Positions 21,248-32,512 of a stretch of 64,000 bases of DNA are shown piece after piece. The DNA lies in NCBI GenBank assembly GCA_022560025.1, contig JAFISE010000003.1:375262-439261 (forward strand), read 5' to 3'. The notes beneath the pieces were generated by a model that was not told where the DNA came from, ran no database searches, and saw only the letters and a list, made by a program, of their open reading frames with translations. Numbering within the stretch: the stretch's first letter is position 1; every line of letters begins with the position of its first letter. This stretch comes from Stagonosporopsis chrysanthemi. Its lineage: Eukaryota; Ascomycota; Dothideomycetes; Pleosporales; Didymellaceae. Made by a program: the position numbers and the translations under genes.

Positions 21248-22273
21248 ATGTCTGCCTTCTTACCTCCAACCTTCCACGCCATGCGGGACCCAATACCCCC
21301 ACCAACGATGCTGGTTCAGCTCAGTCAGCCTCTGGCCGACAAGCTGGACCTTAAGACCATGCCATACCACGTTCATGAGGTTTTGGTAGGCTTCCTTGCA
21401 TACCACTTCATTCTACACGTACTATCGCCGGCGATATCCAAAATCGTGTGCCCAAGGACATATGCAGGCTTCAACAAGCGCACCCGTTTGAACTGGGACG
21501 TTCACTGGGTCTCCATGGTCCAGGCGCTCTTCATCAACGGCGCTGCTCTGTATGTGATCTTTTCGGACCCAGAGAGAAAGGAGATGGACTGGAAAGGCAG
21601 ACTGTGGGGTTACACACCAGCTAGTGGCATGGTCCAGGGCTTCGCTGCCGGCTACTTTTTGTGGGATCTCCAAGTCTGTCTACAGCATTTCAACATCTGC
21701 GGCATGGGTGCTTTGGTACATGCTATTGGGGCTCTGGCTATAACCTGCATCGGTTTTGTGCGTATTGCGATACAGCTGGCTCGAAGTGCGCTAACACAGC
21801 CGCAGAAACCCTTTGGGAACTACTACGGACTTTCGTTCATTCTGTACGAGCTATCGACACCCTTCCTGAACATCCACTGGTTTTGCGACAAATTGGGTCT
21901 TACTGGGTCGAAACTCCAGTTTTACAACGGCATTGCACTGCTGTTCACGTTCTTCGCGTGTCGTGTTGTCTGGGGAACCTACCAATCGATTATGATTTAC
22001 TCGGACATATACAAGGCCCTGACAACACCGGCGTCTCGATTGACCAGTCCACTTTTTGATGACGACATGTGTGGACGTAATGCAAGTGGAAGAGTATACG
22101 GTGGGCCCGTCAGCTGCGAGATAACCGAGCTGCCGATGTGGTTGGTAGCAATCTACTTGGTAGGAAACACAGCGTTGAGTTTCTTGAATGTTTATTGGTT
22201 CAGCCAGATGGTGAAGGCTGTGAGGAAAAGGTTCGTACCGGCCGAAGAGGTGACTGCGAAAAAGGTCCAGTAG
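21248..22273 (+). CDS. TLC-domain integral membrane protein
   Basis: The frame is open over the whole 1026 bp, but 21758-21805 is almost certainly a 48-nt intron (donor GTGCGT, branch GCTAAC, acceptor CCGCAG) that lacks a stop and keeps frame. Removing it gives 325 residues and joins TCIGF directly to KPFGNYYGLSFILYELS, which fits the TLC fold. Several hydrophobic helices run from about 40 to 310. The segment LSTPFLNIHWFCDKLG is typical of TLC proteins of the TLCD4/TMEM56 type. TLC domains occur in ceramide synthases and in lipid-related ER membrane proteins. The Lag1 ceramide-synthase His-His motif is not seen, so I infer a non-synthase member. The C-terminus is basic and cytosolic. Confidence 0.82.
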   Translation: MSAFLPPTFHAMRDPIPPPTMLVQLSQPLADKLDLKTMPYHVHEVLVGFLAYHFILHVLSPAISKIVCPRTYAGFNKRTRLNWDVHWVSMVQALFINGAALYVIFSDPERKEMDWKGRLWGYTPASGMVQGFAAGYFLWDLQVCLQHFNICGMGALVHAIGALAITCIGFVRIAIQLARSALTQPQKPFGNYYGLSFILYELSTPFLNIHWFCDKLGLTGSKLQFYNGIALLFTFFACRVVWGTYQSIMIYSDIYKALTTPASRLTSPLFDDDMCGRNASGRVYGGPVSCEITELPMWLVAIYLVGNTALSFLNVYWFSQMVKAVRKRFVPAEEVTAKKVQ

Positions 22274-22420
22274 TGGAAAGCCAGGTCCGTGTCCTAAGAC
22301 GCCCTGGAACGAGTTCAACGTCGAACGTAAATAACAAGGCCCCTCAATGTCTCCTTCGAGTAGTATGCAACCAATATTCGGCATAATTAACAGTCGAAAT
22401 GCTTAGTATTGGGTATCTTC

Positions 22421-23214
22421 TCATCGATTGAAACCAAGCTCTTTGATGCCCTCTTCTAGAGGTATCTGGTCATCTACACTCTGCATAGGGTGAGACCATT
22501 TGATGATGCCCCGTCCGTCAACAGCGTACGCACCTCCTGTCTGCCATCTGCAGCCCCCTTCTCCAACTTGTTGTCCCCAGACGCCTTCTTTCTTACCAAG
22601 CATATACTGGTTGTATCCGTTCCTCGGGTTAAGCAGGTGCCCCCAATTCGATATACCCAGCCCCCACAGGGCATATAGTTCTCTCTGCGGGTCTATCAGG
22701 ATATCAACCATCCACGGTCCGCCCAATTTCTTTAGCCATTCGTTGGTGGCGGCCTGCGTGCAGTGTGATACGACGACGAAGTGAATCGAGGTGTGTCGGT
22801 TCGCTAACGATCGCAGGTGAAGAAATAACTTCTCTGTGACTGCACTCGGTTAGTCTTGAAGGACAGGTCAAACAGGGGTTACGTACAAGGACAGCCGCAG
22901 TATCTCAAAAATAGCAGAATGCATGGCCGCCCATCGACGGCAGGAAATCGCAGCTTCACACCAGACTGTGCTCTGTCACCTGCAATCGGTACCGGCTGCA
23001 CGGGGTTTTGAGTTGGGGGCGGAGCTGTCCATGAAGCGAAGGCTTTAGGTGCGCTCCATTTTACGTTGGCAAAGGGATTTGACAGCCCCCCTCCCTCAGA
23101 ATCCGGGGCGCCTTTTGCACTCCTTGATTCGCTGGCGGCAAACGGATCTGGTATTTTGACACCACCCAGGCCGGCTTTGCGCAGCGCTATCTGTGTTGTG
23201 AATTTGCTTAGCAT
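22421..23214 (-). CDS. AhpC/TSA-like thioredoxin-fold protein
   Basis: Two exons, complement of 22887-23214 and 22421-22839, encode 248 residues. The 47-nt intron has donor GTACGT, branch GACTAAC and acceptor GTGCAG, phase 1. Residues 1-75 are low-complexity (Ala/Pro/Ser). From about 90 there is a peroxiredoxin-like core with LRFPAVDGRP, then ILLFLRYCGCPFTEKLF, then FVVVSHCTQ. The vicinal CGC sits where peroxiredoxin-like 2 proteins carry their redox Cys. The later part (GGPWMVDILIDPQRELYALW) matches the AhpC/TSA fold. A thiol-redox role is inferred and no substrate can be named. I chose ATG 23214. An upstream in-frame extension looks non-coding. Confidence 0.78.
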
Positions 23215-23956
23215 TGCGATAGGAAAGGGCTCGTTTGTAGCCTTGAGTAAGGGTCGTAGTATGCTCAAGAGTAGGAGCAAATCGTGTGGCTAGCTGACAA
23301 GGCTTCGGGAAAGCCGAGTAAAGATCAAAATTTCCGGATCCTTTGCAGAAGGCTCACTTTTATGGCGTAGCAAGGAGGCGTCTGGATCGTGCAGCACGTT
23401 GAAACGGGGGCTGTCGCACGGACTTGAGATCCAGACATCTAGAGACCTTCAAACGTGTGTCGACTGAAGCCGTGACAATCCGAATATGAGGCCTTGCCAT
23501 GGTCTCATGTTTGGATTGCTTCGAGAAAGGTGTCGTACTGTTGTTGTTTGTTCGTGATTTCGAGGCAGGCGCGGGGAAATCCCGGAAAACACGCTACAAG
23601 GGGGGTCCATGAATGAATGAGAATACGAGTGTCGGTGTCAATCCCATGAGAACCAATAGAATATGTTAGAAATAGGTATTGACCACTGAGAAACCTCCGG
23701 AGATTTCGGTGTGGCAGCTCGTATTCTCATTCATTCATGGGACCCCCTTGTAGCAATCGTGGAGAAAGACCCTGAGGCTGTAGATGACGGCAGTGCTTTC
23801 TTACTCTTACATACTGTTCACGATTTGCTTGAACAGCTTCCTCTCTATATCCATATTAATTTTAAAGTAAATATGTCAACGCGGACAGGGTATCTAGAAA
23901 TCACAGCTCATCCAGCCATCGTTTACAAAGCGCCTAAACAATAGAGGTCTCAGGTC
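23215..23956. other. Spacer holding a long inverted repeat
   Basis: About 740 bp between two minus-strand genes. The main feature is the inverted repeat described separately. The bases right of it (about 23740-23944) have an open frame of some 65 codons that reads protein-like (LHTVHDLLEQLPLYIHIN) but has no ATG start and no recognised family. It may be a gene fragment. Confidence 0.4.
23593..23754. repeat. 37-bp inverted repeat pair with 88-bp loop
   Basis: The left arm 23593-23629 (GCTACAAGG...ATACGAG) pairs with the right arm 23718-23754 read on the other strand. They match at 35 of 37 positions; the differences lie in the G/C-run where 6 Gs with 2 Cs face 5 Gs with 3 Cs. The arms enclose 88 bp. 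It could be a MITE-like or other foldback element, or a stable hairpin. I see no obvious target-site duplication. Confidence 0.7.
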
Positions 23957-25936
23957 TCACCTCTTGAAAGCATACAAGGAACGACACTCCATCACTGTCT
24001 TGCGCTTTAGGCACTCTTGCACGATGATCTCTTCTTCCCACCACCATTTCGGCTCATTGGGAAGATCCTCGACAAACGGCCCCCAAGTGTCTTTCCAAAG
24101 AGATTGGCCAATCATGGTCGCAAGCTCGTTGTCGACATCATCTGAGGTGCGGTCAAAAGCACATGGCAGAGCAAGTCCTACTTCATTCTCTGGACTTAGT
24201 TCAAATCCGGCCTCCGCCAACCAGCTGGGGACCAGCGAGCACGGTTTTGAACAACGAAAGAGCTTTTCGAGATTAACCGACAATCTGTCATCTATCCACA
24301 TTCGCATCATAGGACCGGCCGTCCTACGCAAGGGAGCTGCATCCATAATCCTGATTTCGAATAGGCCACCCGGGGCGAGCAGCTTGTAGCATTCGCGGAA
24401 CAGCTCTGGTAACTTTGCAGAAGGGACCAGAGACGGCAAAGTCGATGCGCGTATGTGCGAGAAATAGTCTTCTGGATATGGCAAAGGTACTGTGCCGAAT
24501 TCTCGTACCGTCAGGTAAGACACATTGTTGGGGAGGGAGAGAGAGCGCTGCGGTTTAGTAGTGAGAAAATGTACCGTTTGGCCCGGATGCATGGCAGATG
24601 ACTGGTAAACCTCAGCTGACACCACTGTTAGACGATACACAACAGCAGAGCTCGAGCGCAGCGTCTACTTACAGAGGTTACCATAAAGTTCCAGGATCTT
24701 GCCCGTGTCACACTGCGGTTTCGGATCGTTCCGTGCCTTGCCTAAACTCTGCAGTTGGAACCCAGTTAATAACCAAAGTTGTTGTTCGAGCAATTCCTCT
24801 TCCGAATCCGCCGGGTCTTGCAGGGATTCCTTCAGCCTGTCCAAGACAAGCTGTGGGCCTGCACTTTCCAGTCTTTGGATGAATCGCTGAAAACGTGTCC
24901 GTACAAATGTGTTGTTCTGCGCACCGGCAGTCTGAGTCGAGTGAGTCGGTTGACTCGATGGAGTCGATTGTGATACCGATGGTTTGCGGAAGTCTCTCGG
25001 TACTATCGTCGGTACCATCATCGGTGAAAGACTGTCCCATTGATCCAGTGGTCTACATGCGATTTTTTTGGAGCTTGGTTCATCTTCCTTAGTGTTCTCT
25101 GGACTGGTTTTCTCCTTCAAACAGAACTCTGCGTCTATTCGAGTTTCGATTGGGGGAACCAATTTCCTGCATCTGATCAGCTTTGATATCTGAAACACAT
25201 TTTTTGGATGACTAACCGCTTCGCCCTATCAAGTACGTCAGCCCTTGGGATCACTGAAGGCTCTTGCTGTTCACGAGACCCAAAACTCGTCCGTGTTCGA
25301 ATCGATGTAAGGGTGTACGGATCACACACATGCCGCTCATCAACCCCGTTCAACGCTTCGACCGGAGGCGTTCTCACTTCCCAATGGTGGTCGCCTGCAA
25401 TGAAAGTCAGCTTTGTCAAGACCTTGCTTAAGGGTTCATCTCCACTCACGCGAGGATACAGATACGATGGAGTGCGTGTATCGGGAAGAGAGATCACCTT
25501 CGAGCTCTGGAACATCGCATTCAAAAAGATCCATGGACCCTCCAGATGGTAGAGTTGGGGATAACGATTTGGAAACTGTGTATGTCGGCCTTGGAGGAGC
25601 ATCTTTTAGATGACGAGGAAGCTCCAATTCCCATGTTGGAAAGTCCCGTGCTGATGCCTCACTGACAGATTGAAGTGGTGGTGGGTCCGATCTTGGCTGC
25701 GAATTTGAATTCGGACTCGTCGATGGTCGTCCTTTGACCGAAGACCTAGAGGAAGTCTTTGCCTTGATCTTGTTTAGTCCAGATGTCCACCATTCTTGCC
25801 GGTCGGTCGAACTGGAGCTCCTGGATGTTGTTGAAGTTCTGACTGATGGCGTTCCTGATGAGCGTTCTCGAGCCTTCCGGTCTCTTCGCGCGCCAACGCT
25901 TTCTCCTACCTGCCACGATAGATCGGCCGCAAACAT
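23957..25936 (-). CDS. Methyltransferase-domain protein with long Ser-rich N-terminus
   Basis: Four exons, complement of 25450-25936, 25217-25394, 24673-25166 and 23957-24615, encode 605 residues. Donors are GTGAGT, GTTAGT and GTAAGT; all phases agree. Residues 1-120 are Ser/Thr/Arg-rich. The middle (about 160-380) contains a WEVRTPPVEALNGVDE segment and more disordered sequence. The C-terminal 220 residues look like a class I SAM-dependent methyltransferase: HPGQTVHFLTT, NVSYLTVREFGTVPLPYPED, then LFRECYKLLAPGGLFEIRIM, which is the usual post-motif III loop and strand. A Gly-rich motif I is not obvious, so SAM binding is uncertain. The protein is probably a conserved fungal hypothetical and its substrate is unknown. 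Confidence 0.75.
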
Positions 25937-27382
25937 TGTCAATCGTCCTGGGAGATCATGTACTGTGACTAGCTAGACTCCACCAGGCCCGAGGGAGAAC
26001 GAGCGAAGAAGTATCATAAACTATGACGATCGCACGTCAGGGCATGAGTTGTGGTAAGACATCAAACAGGGATACCGGGAGGAGACATCCTAGGGAATCA
26101 CGCAAACGGACCCTTCACCATGCTAGGCACGCTAAGGGATGCCGCCTGGGGCGTAGCTTCATTGGCCTGAGTAGAACGACGAGAGCCGTCAAGCTCAGGC
26201 TGAGGAAGAGCCACTCTCTGCACAATCGGTTGTACAGGAACGCCGGCGCGCAGACCTAGAGTTGGACCGTGATAGGCCTCGGGATCCTACCCATGTCACT
26301 GGCGTTGTGACCCACACGTGGTAAGCGCGTGTCTAAACTCCCGCACCGACAAGACGTCTGTCAGAAAAGGAAAACGCCCATGTCATACGACAGGGACAGG
26401 TGGCTAGCTTATATGCGCCGCAAACCGCCATGTTCCAGGTCGCCATTGTTCTCGGTGGCTAGTCTTGGCCTTCTGTAAAATGCAGTTGGCCCGGGGTTCC
26501 AACAGTCAGGCGGCCGTCACAAGACATGGGGCAGTTGAGCAGATATCATCAGACTTCCGGATCAGCCAGGTAGGCAACTGTGGCGGGCATTCATGCTAGT
26601 CAGAATGCACAGAAAGTTTGTCTCTGTTGACGAAATTCAAGGATCACACCATTCACGAACGCAAAACAAATGTGCGAAGATCACACCGGTGCAAGTTGTG
26701 CGCTCCGCGGTAAGGCCGATGAACGGCACAGAATTCTGGCAGGGGGTTTCGAAGGTTTGCCGGGCTGTTCGTTTCGCAACAGACGCAACTGCGGAGCGGG
26801 AACATGGAGACGATCTGTCGCCCACCACTCAGAATAGAGCTCTGATCTGCATTGACTGTTCCTGAAGACAATGAACTAGGGCACCTGGGTGACCCCTGAC
26901 TCGGTTCGGCAAGCCACAATTGTACAGCGCTAGCTCACCCATCCCAGTTCGACCTCCAGCATCTCCACCGCGACACAACGCTAGTCCACGGTAGGAATCC
27001 CTTGTAGAATACCCAGATGCGCGCGTCGCGCAGTGACCGTGCTGTCGTTTGCAAATGACGGATCCTTAGCGCTACAGTCGATGTCGGTATCCGTTGCTGC
27101 ACCCTTGACCCACCTGCGACTTTCATTGAGTGTTGACAGGCGTTATAGCCTTGTAGTCACCCCAGGCGTAACCTCCGTGTATGAGCCGGTGTCCGCCCGC
27201 GAGCTGCCCTGTCGTCTACGAATGTCATTGAACTCTCCTATGATTTAATCTCCTTACAGCCAGCAACGTGTGATAGGGCACTCACTGTAGCGGTTGATCA
27301 GGAATCGCTGCCTCGCCTGCGGACTTCAATTTACTTCTTCCCAGCCTCTTGCTCTCCTCCCCCAAAAGACACCGTTCACGCA
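25937..27382. other. Gene-free divergent spacer
   Basis: About 1.45 kb between the divergent methyltransferase-like and AzgA genes. ORFs are under 95 codons with no recognisable motif. I see no RNA gene or clear repeat. The 60 bp before the ATG at 27383 are pyrimidine-rich (TCTTCCCAGCCTCTTGCTCTCC). Confidence 0.5.
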
Positions 27383-29504
27383 ATGGGGTCGTTTCGGTTG
27401 TACCTTGACAAGGTGAACGCCTTCATTGGTTCATCTACATTTGGGCGGGTCTTCAGACTAGAGGGCTGTGGACATGTAAGGTTTGCCCTCTTGCGCGAGA
27501 TGTATCAGCTACTCATGGTCATAGGAGAAAGAGATCAAGAATTCGAGGTTCACCACCGAGATCCGTGCTGGCCTGACAACGTTCTTTACAATGGCGTACG
27601 TCATATCTGTGAATGTAAGTATTCTCTAGACAATATTAGGAGTTATGCTGATACTCAAAGGCCTCGATCCTGGCTGATACAGGAGGCAACTGCGTATGCA
27701 ACGATGTCGACGACCCTCGATGTATGAACAACGTCGAATACGCAGTTTGCATTCAAGGTCAGTTTAGGTCCGAGACCTACAGCTTCACGTTCCTTACTCT
27801 GTTCTAGATCTCAATCGATCACTGATCACTGCAACTGCGGCCATCACGGGATTTAGTTCTGTTCTGTTCGGATTCATGACCAATATGCCAGTCGCCCTTG
27901 CCCCCGGCATGGGCCTGAACGCGTACTTCGCTTACCAAGTCGTTGGCTTCCATGGCAGTGGAATCATTCCCTACAATCTTGCGCTTACAGCTGTCTTTAT
28001 TGAAGGCTTCATCTTTATCGGCTTGTCGTTGATTGGAATGCGACAGTGGCTCGTAAGGATCATACCTTCCAGCCTTAAGATTTCGACAGCTTGTGGTATA
28101 GGCTTGTTCCTCGCTTTGATCGGGCTCAGCAACAGTGTCGGTATCGGTGCAATTAGTGGAGCCAAAGATACACCGCTGCAAATTGCCGGCTGTGCTGATG
28201 AGTACAAGGATGATATGGGTATCTGCACGAGCCACAAGATGACCTCCCCAACCGTGAGTCAAGAATAAATTGATGATAGGAAGGGCACTAACACAGCGAT
28301 TCAGCTGTGGGTCGGGCTTACGTGCGGAGGCATTGTTACCGCCTATCTGATGATGTTCAAGGTCAAAAGCGCAATGATTATAGGCATCTTGCTGGTGTCT
28401 ATAACAGCATGGCCGTAAGTCGATGGACATCTTGTACTAAGTCCCTGGACTGACATGAATGCAGACGAGGCACAGACATCACCTTCTTTCCTCACACCCC
28501 AGCTGGCGACGACCGATGGAACTACTTCAAGAGAGTCGCCTACTTTCACCCCATTCATGACACCCTGAACACTCTGGAGTGGAATATTGGGGAACACACA
28601 TCCCAATTCGTCCTCGCTCTGTTCACATTTCTCTATGTGGACATCATTGACTGCACAGCAACACTATATTCGATGGCTCGCTTCTGCGGTGCTGTGGACC
28701 CAGAAGACGGCGACTTCCCACGGTCTACTTTAGCCTACTGTACGGATGCTTTCTGCATTTCCATAGGCGCGCTCCTCGGGGTTTCGCCTGTCACAGCTTA
28801 CATCGAATCTGGAGCTGGCATTGCTGAGGGCGGTAAGACCGGTCTGACTGGTATTGTGACCGGCCTTTGTTTCATTATTTCCATGTTCTTTGCTCCTATC
28901 TTCGCGTCCATCCCTCCGTGGGCAACGGGATGTACACTTGTCATCGTAGGTCTACAATCGCTCTCTACTCTACATGCTCTGACAAGTACGCAGGTTGGAT
29001 GCTTGATGATGCGTCAAGTCGTAAGCATCAACTGGCGGTACATTGGAGATGCCATCCCGGCATTCGTCACGCTCATGTTCATTCCATTCAGCTACAGTGC
29101 AGCTTATGGACTCATCGCTGGTCTCATGGTCTATACCGTGCTCAACACTATGGCCTATCTCACCGAGCTGATATCGTGTGGCCGCTTCGTTCCTGACGAT
29201 ACAGATGCTCGGGAATACTGGTCTTGTAGGTCTCATGCTCTGTAAGTGACAGCTCAGACACTGACAACGTCATTTAGTGCGACCAGGTGGCCGAGACCCT
29301 TGGTTTATTAGGGCTGGGCAAGATATCGCGGACCGACTGAATGGCGATCACAAAAAGGACAGCTCTTCAATCAAGAGCGGCACCTCCTCCTGGCGCCATG
29401 AAAGGATCGGCTCCAAGGGATCGAACCGAGAGATGAGCGAGCTGACCATCAAGCCGAACGATCCCACAGATCCCAGGCTTGAGAAGGTCCTGCGAAAGCT
29501 CTAA
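27383..29504 (+). CDS. azgA: AzgA-family purine (hypoxanthine/adenine/guanine) permease
   Basis: Seven exons (27383-27475, 27525-27614, 27661-27757, 27808-28253, 28305-28414, 28465-29225, 29278-29504) encode 607 residues. All six introns are short with GTRNGK donors and consistent phases. The N-terminus has the family start VFRLEGCGH and FTTEIRAGLTTFFTMAYVIS. The second helix has the signature NMPVALAPGMGLNAYFAYQV. Later come DIIDCTATLYSMARFCGAVD and the substrate-region SPVTAYIESGAGIAEGGKTG. About twelve to fourteen membrane segments are present. Aspergillus AzgA is a plasma-membrane proton symporter for hypoxanthine, adenine and guanine. This gene has every hallmark and looks functional. 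The hydrophilic C-terminus contains Ser-rich, basic sequence. Confidence 0.93.
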
Positions 29505-32500
29505 GTTTCACAGCAAGGATGTTGCCTGACTACTGTACATATCCATACATGACCAAATGATAGATAGCGGGCTATATGTGTCCGCTTGCTTCTGCGTCTT
29601 CCAGTAATTCACCGTCTTACTCCTACTGTGTAGACGCCGAGGCCCGTTCCTCGATTCGAGATTTCCTGACTATGCTGATCTAGTTGCCTTTCAGGCTGCT
29701 GTTCGGCATCGATGTATTCCGTGGCTCTTCCCAGCTTTAGCGACCGCGCTTTCCGTAGCCGCGCCGCGTCCCCACCTTTTGCAAAGATCAGACTTGAAAC
29801 ACTCTGGCCACTAAGATCGTCCCTTAAAACCAGGTTTCGATGTCCACGTTGTGTCGGCTATCAAGTGTACGCTTCTTTCTTGACCTCTTTTGCTTTAGTT
29901 GCTTTGGCCATTTCATAGATCGAGTGGATGTCGGATCTGCCCAATGACAAACGACCTAGATACGTCATGAAACGCGAAAGTTCGACTTTTCACAATGATC
30001 ATCCATATCTGAGCCTCCAGCGTGAAAGATGGGCATTGTGGCTGACCGTCAAACCTTCTTCTTGACTCGATGCCGAACATTAAGCTCTAGCTCTTCCTAC
30101 AGCCCGCTCTGGCGTACATCCCGTCCGGTGGATCGCAGGTAAGCATACATGTAGCGTCCTTTACCATTGCGATCCATTGTCTCAGTTCATGATTCTCAAC
30201 ACAACCCCGCAAAAGCAATGCAGACAACGTCCATGCTGTCCTCAGGCTTTGTTTTGTCGATCGCCACGTCTATCTGGCGCGCCGAACAGAGTGACTTTCA
30301 CGGCGATATGGCGAGCCCTCGAATTTGGCCGATCTTGTCGTAAGGTATGCATTGTTTCTCATACGGACGCGAGATCCGGAAGAAATTGTTTGTTTTTGAC
30401 GATCATCACATCTACCTGGTAAGCATTGAAGCAAGGACGTTGACTTCGATTGGCGAGATCCGACAAAGAAGCAAGCAACAGTGTTAGCTAATGCCTGGAG
30501 CCGTACACTGTCGGTTCACGATAATTTCATATTGCAAAAGAAAGACGTCAAAAGCAATGGTCCATCTAGTTTTTTTCCCAGCAGAAACCGCGTTGATATG
30601 ATGCTTCCTTCTTCCCAAAGTGTTCTTGCATTTGTTCGTAAGGGTAGCGGTCCTGCAGTCTGACTGCCACGGCTGAGCGTTCCTACCTCACCAGAAAGAG
30701 CGCCGTACCTGCCTGCGTCAGTACCTCTCGACTCGCACACTCCCCTGCACAATGCGTATGCCGCGCAACCACGCCCTCATGCACCTGGCAGACTCTGAGT
30801 AGCAATCAATTTCAGCCTCCAATTGAGGAGATCGACATGGCGAGCAGAATATATTGACAGTAAACCCTGCGGCCGTTATCCGTCATGCGATTCTCGTGCC
30901 GGCTGCATGGCTGCCGTCTGGTTACTCAACGTATGCGCGCAATTGCGAGCCCCGGTTTTTGCCACTGGGCCTGTCCTTGGCCGCATCGGATGCTGAGGAC
31001 TGTATCGGCTGCGACGATGAAGGCGATATTGAACGGTAAGCCGAGCCCTCCGCTTTGGCAATTGCGGTGTGTCTGACAGATGCTTACAGGTCAACACACC
31101 AATGAAAACAGGGCATGGACAATCATTGCGAGGCCGTCCGTACGCTTTTACACGCATACTTTCGCAGGAGCTAACAACTATATGCCTGGGCCACTTGCTC
31201 ACCCATGACGATGCTCACCTTCACAGCTCGCAACCAAACACTCGCCCGCTACACGTGCGCAAAGTCCTGGACCAGCTGCAAACTTCGATCGTGCTGTTAC
31301 CGTCACACTCTCACGATCCTATCCAGATATCTGGACATTCTCGTGGCAACCTGGCCCACGCCTGTACCCTGGTCCTGGCTCTCCGTACCTAATGGAACAC
31401 ACGGCGTCCTGCAGCTTACACGTACGAGATCCCAAGGTGTCGCCGCAATCTCCACCTCGCTCTTCTGGCGATTCGCCTTCTCAACCGCTTCGGTGCGCGG
31501 AGCGGGAGATCAGACGTTGTGTTCAACGCCCCTGCAACCGCCGGACACTGCTGTGTGACACAGCGTGCAGTTCCCGAACATCAGAAGCGGTGAGCAAGAC
31601 GCACGCTTGAGCCTGAGTTCAAATACTCGAGGTGATACCGCGTCTGCTCCCAGGATATCCCTTCTACTTTGCAGAGCTCTCAAGCGAGACAATACTTTAC
31701 GGTCCGCCTGCAGAGTGCTGCTGGCGTGACTCAACGGCAAGATGCATTTGGCGACAAGTTCGCCAACGCGAAGAACCTCAACAACATCGCACTGGCGCAA
31801 TGGTGAGATGCTAACATCAACACCAGTGTCATTCACTATTTGCCTTCGCCAGACCCCTGTATGTGTCCGCCGCCTGCTCGAAGTACATGTCGGCGATGTC
31901 TCGTATTAAATCATTCCTCCGAGACGCCTTATGGTGCCTGTCGCTCACCTGACGCCTCGATATTTCCACCCGATCCCGTGTTCTCGCCGTGATTATACAC
32001 CACCACTTTGAGCCGGAACAGGCGCTGGATGGCGTTACTTCCACTTCAAGTAGCGAGCTGGCTAAGGTTACTCTCCCAGGGACATTACGTATGGTCGACC
32101 TGAGACTGAATCTCTGAACCTATCTTGGACGACTATATTATTGTTGCACAATGACTATCTAGGTCTTATGTATGGTGGACAAGATTACCTGAACTGTTCA
32201 GAGTTGAAAAGATGTTTGCGAGTTGTCTACGCGCGGCGTCGAGGCAGAGATTGTGGCGTAGGATCACCATGATATGTTGGAAGCATTTTATTATTGTTCT
32301 CCATGCCGTACCTCTTCGAATAATATATATAACTAGCCCCTTCGTTACAATGCATCGGTTGCGGTGTCAGTAACAGGGCCAAGGCAAGCTCAAAATTCAA
32401 AACAGGCGTGATTCCATTTCGTTATCATACACACATACAATACATGCACTCATTGGATTATACATCATGTCGAATCGAGAATGTCGCCGCCCCGAAGCTT

Positions 32501-32512
32501 CGCTTACAATCC
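29505..32512. other. 3-kb stretch with no supported gene
   Basis: The largest gene-free stretch. ORFs stay below about 120 codons on both strands and none has protein-like composition or a known motif. I see no terminal repeats, tRNA or transposase remnant. The sequence near 32280-32480 is AT-rich and likely belongs to the 3' region of the RGS-LOV gene. Confidence 0.45.
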
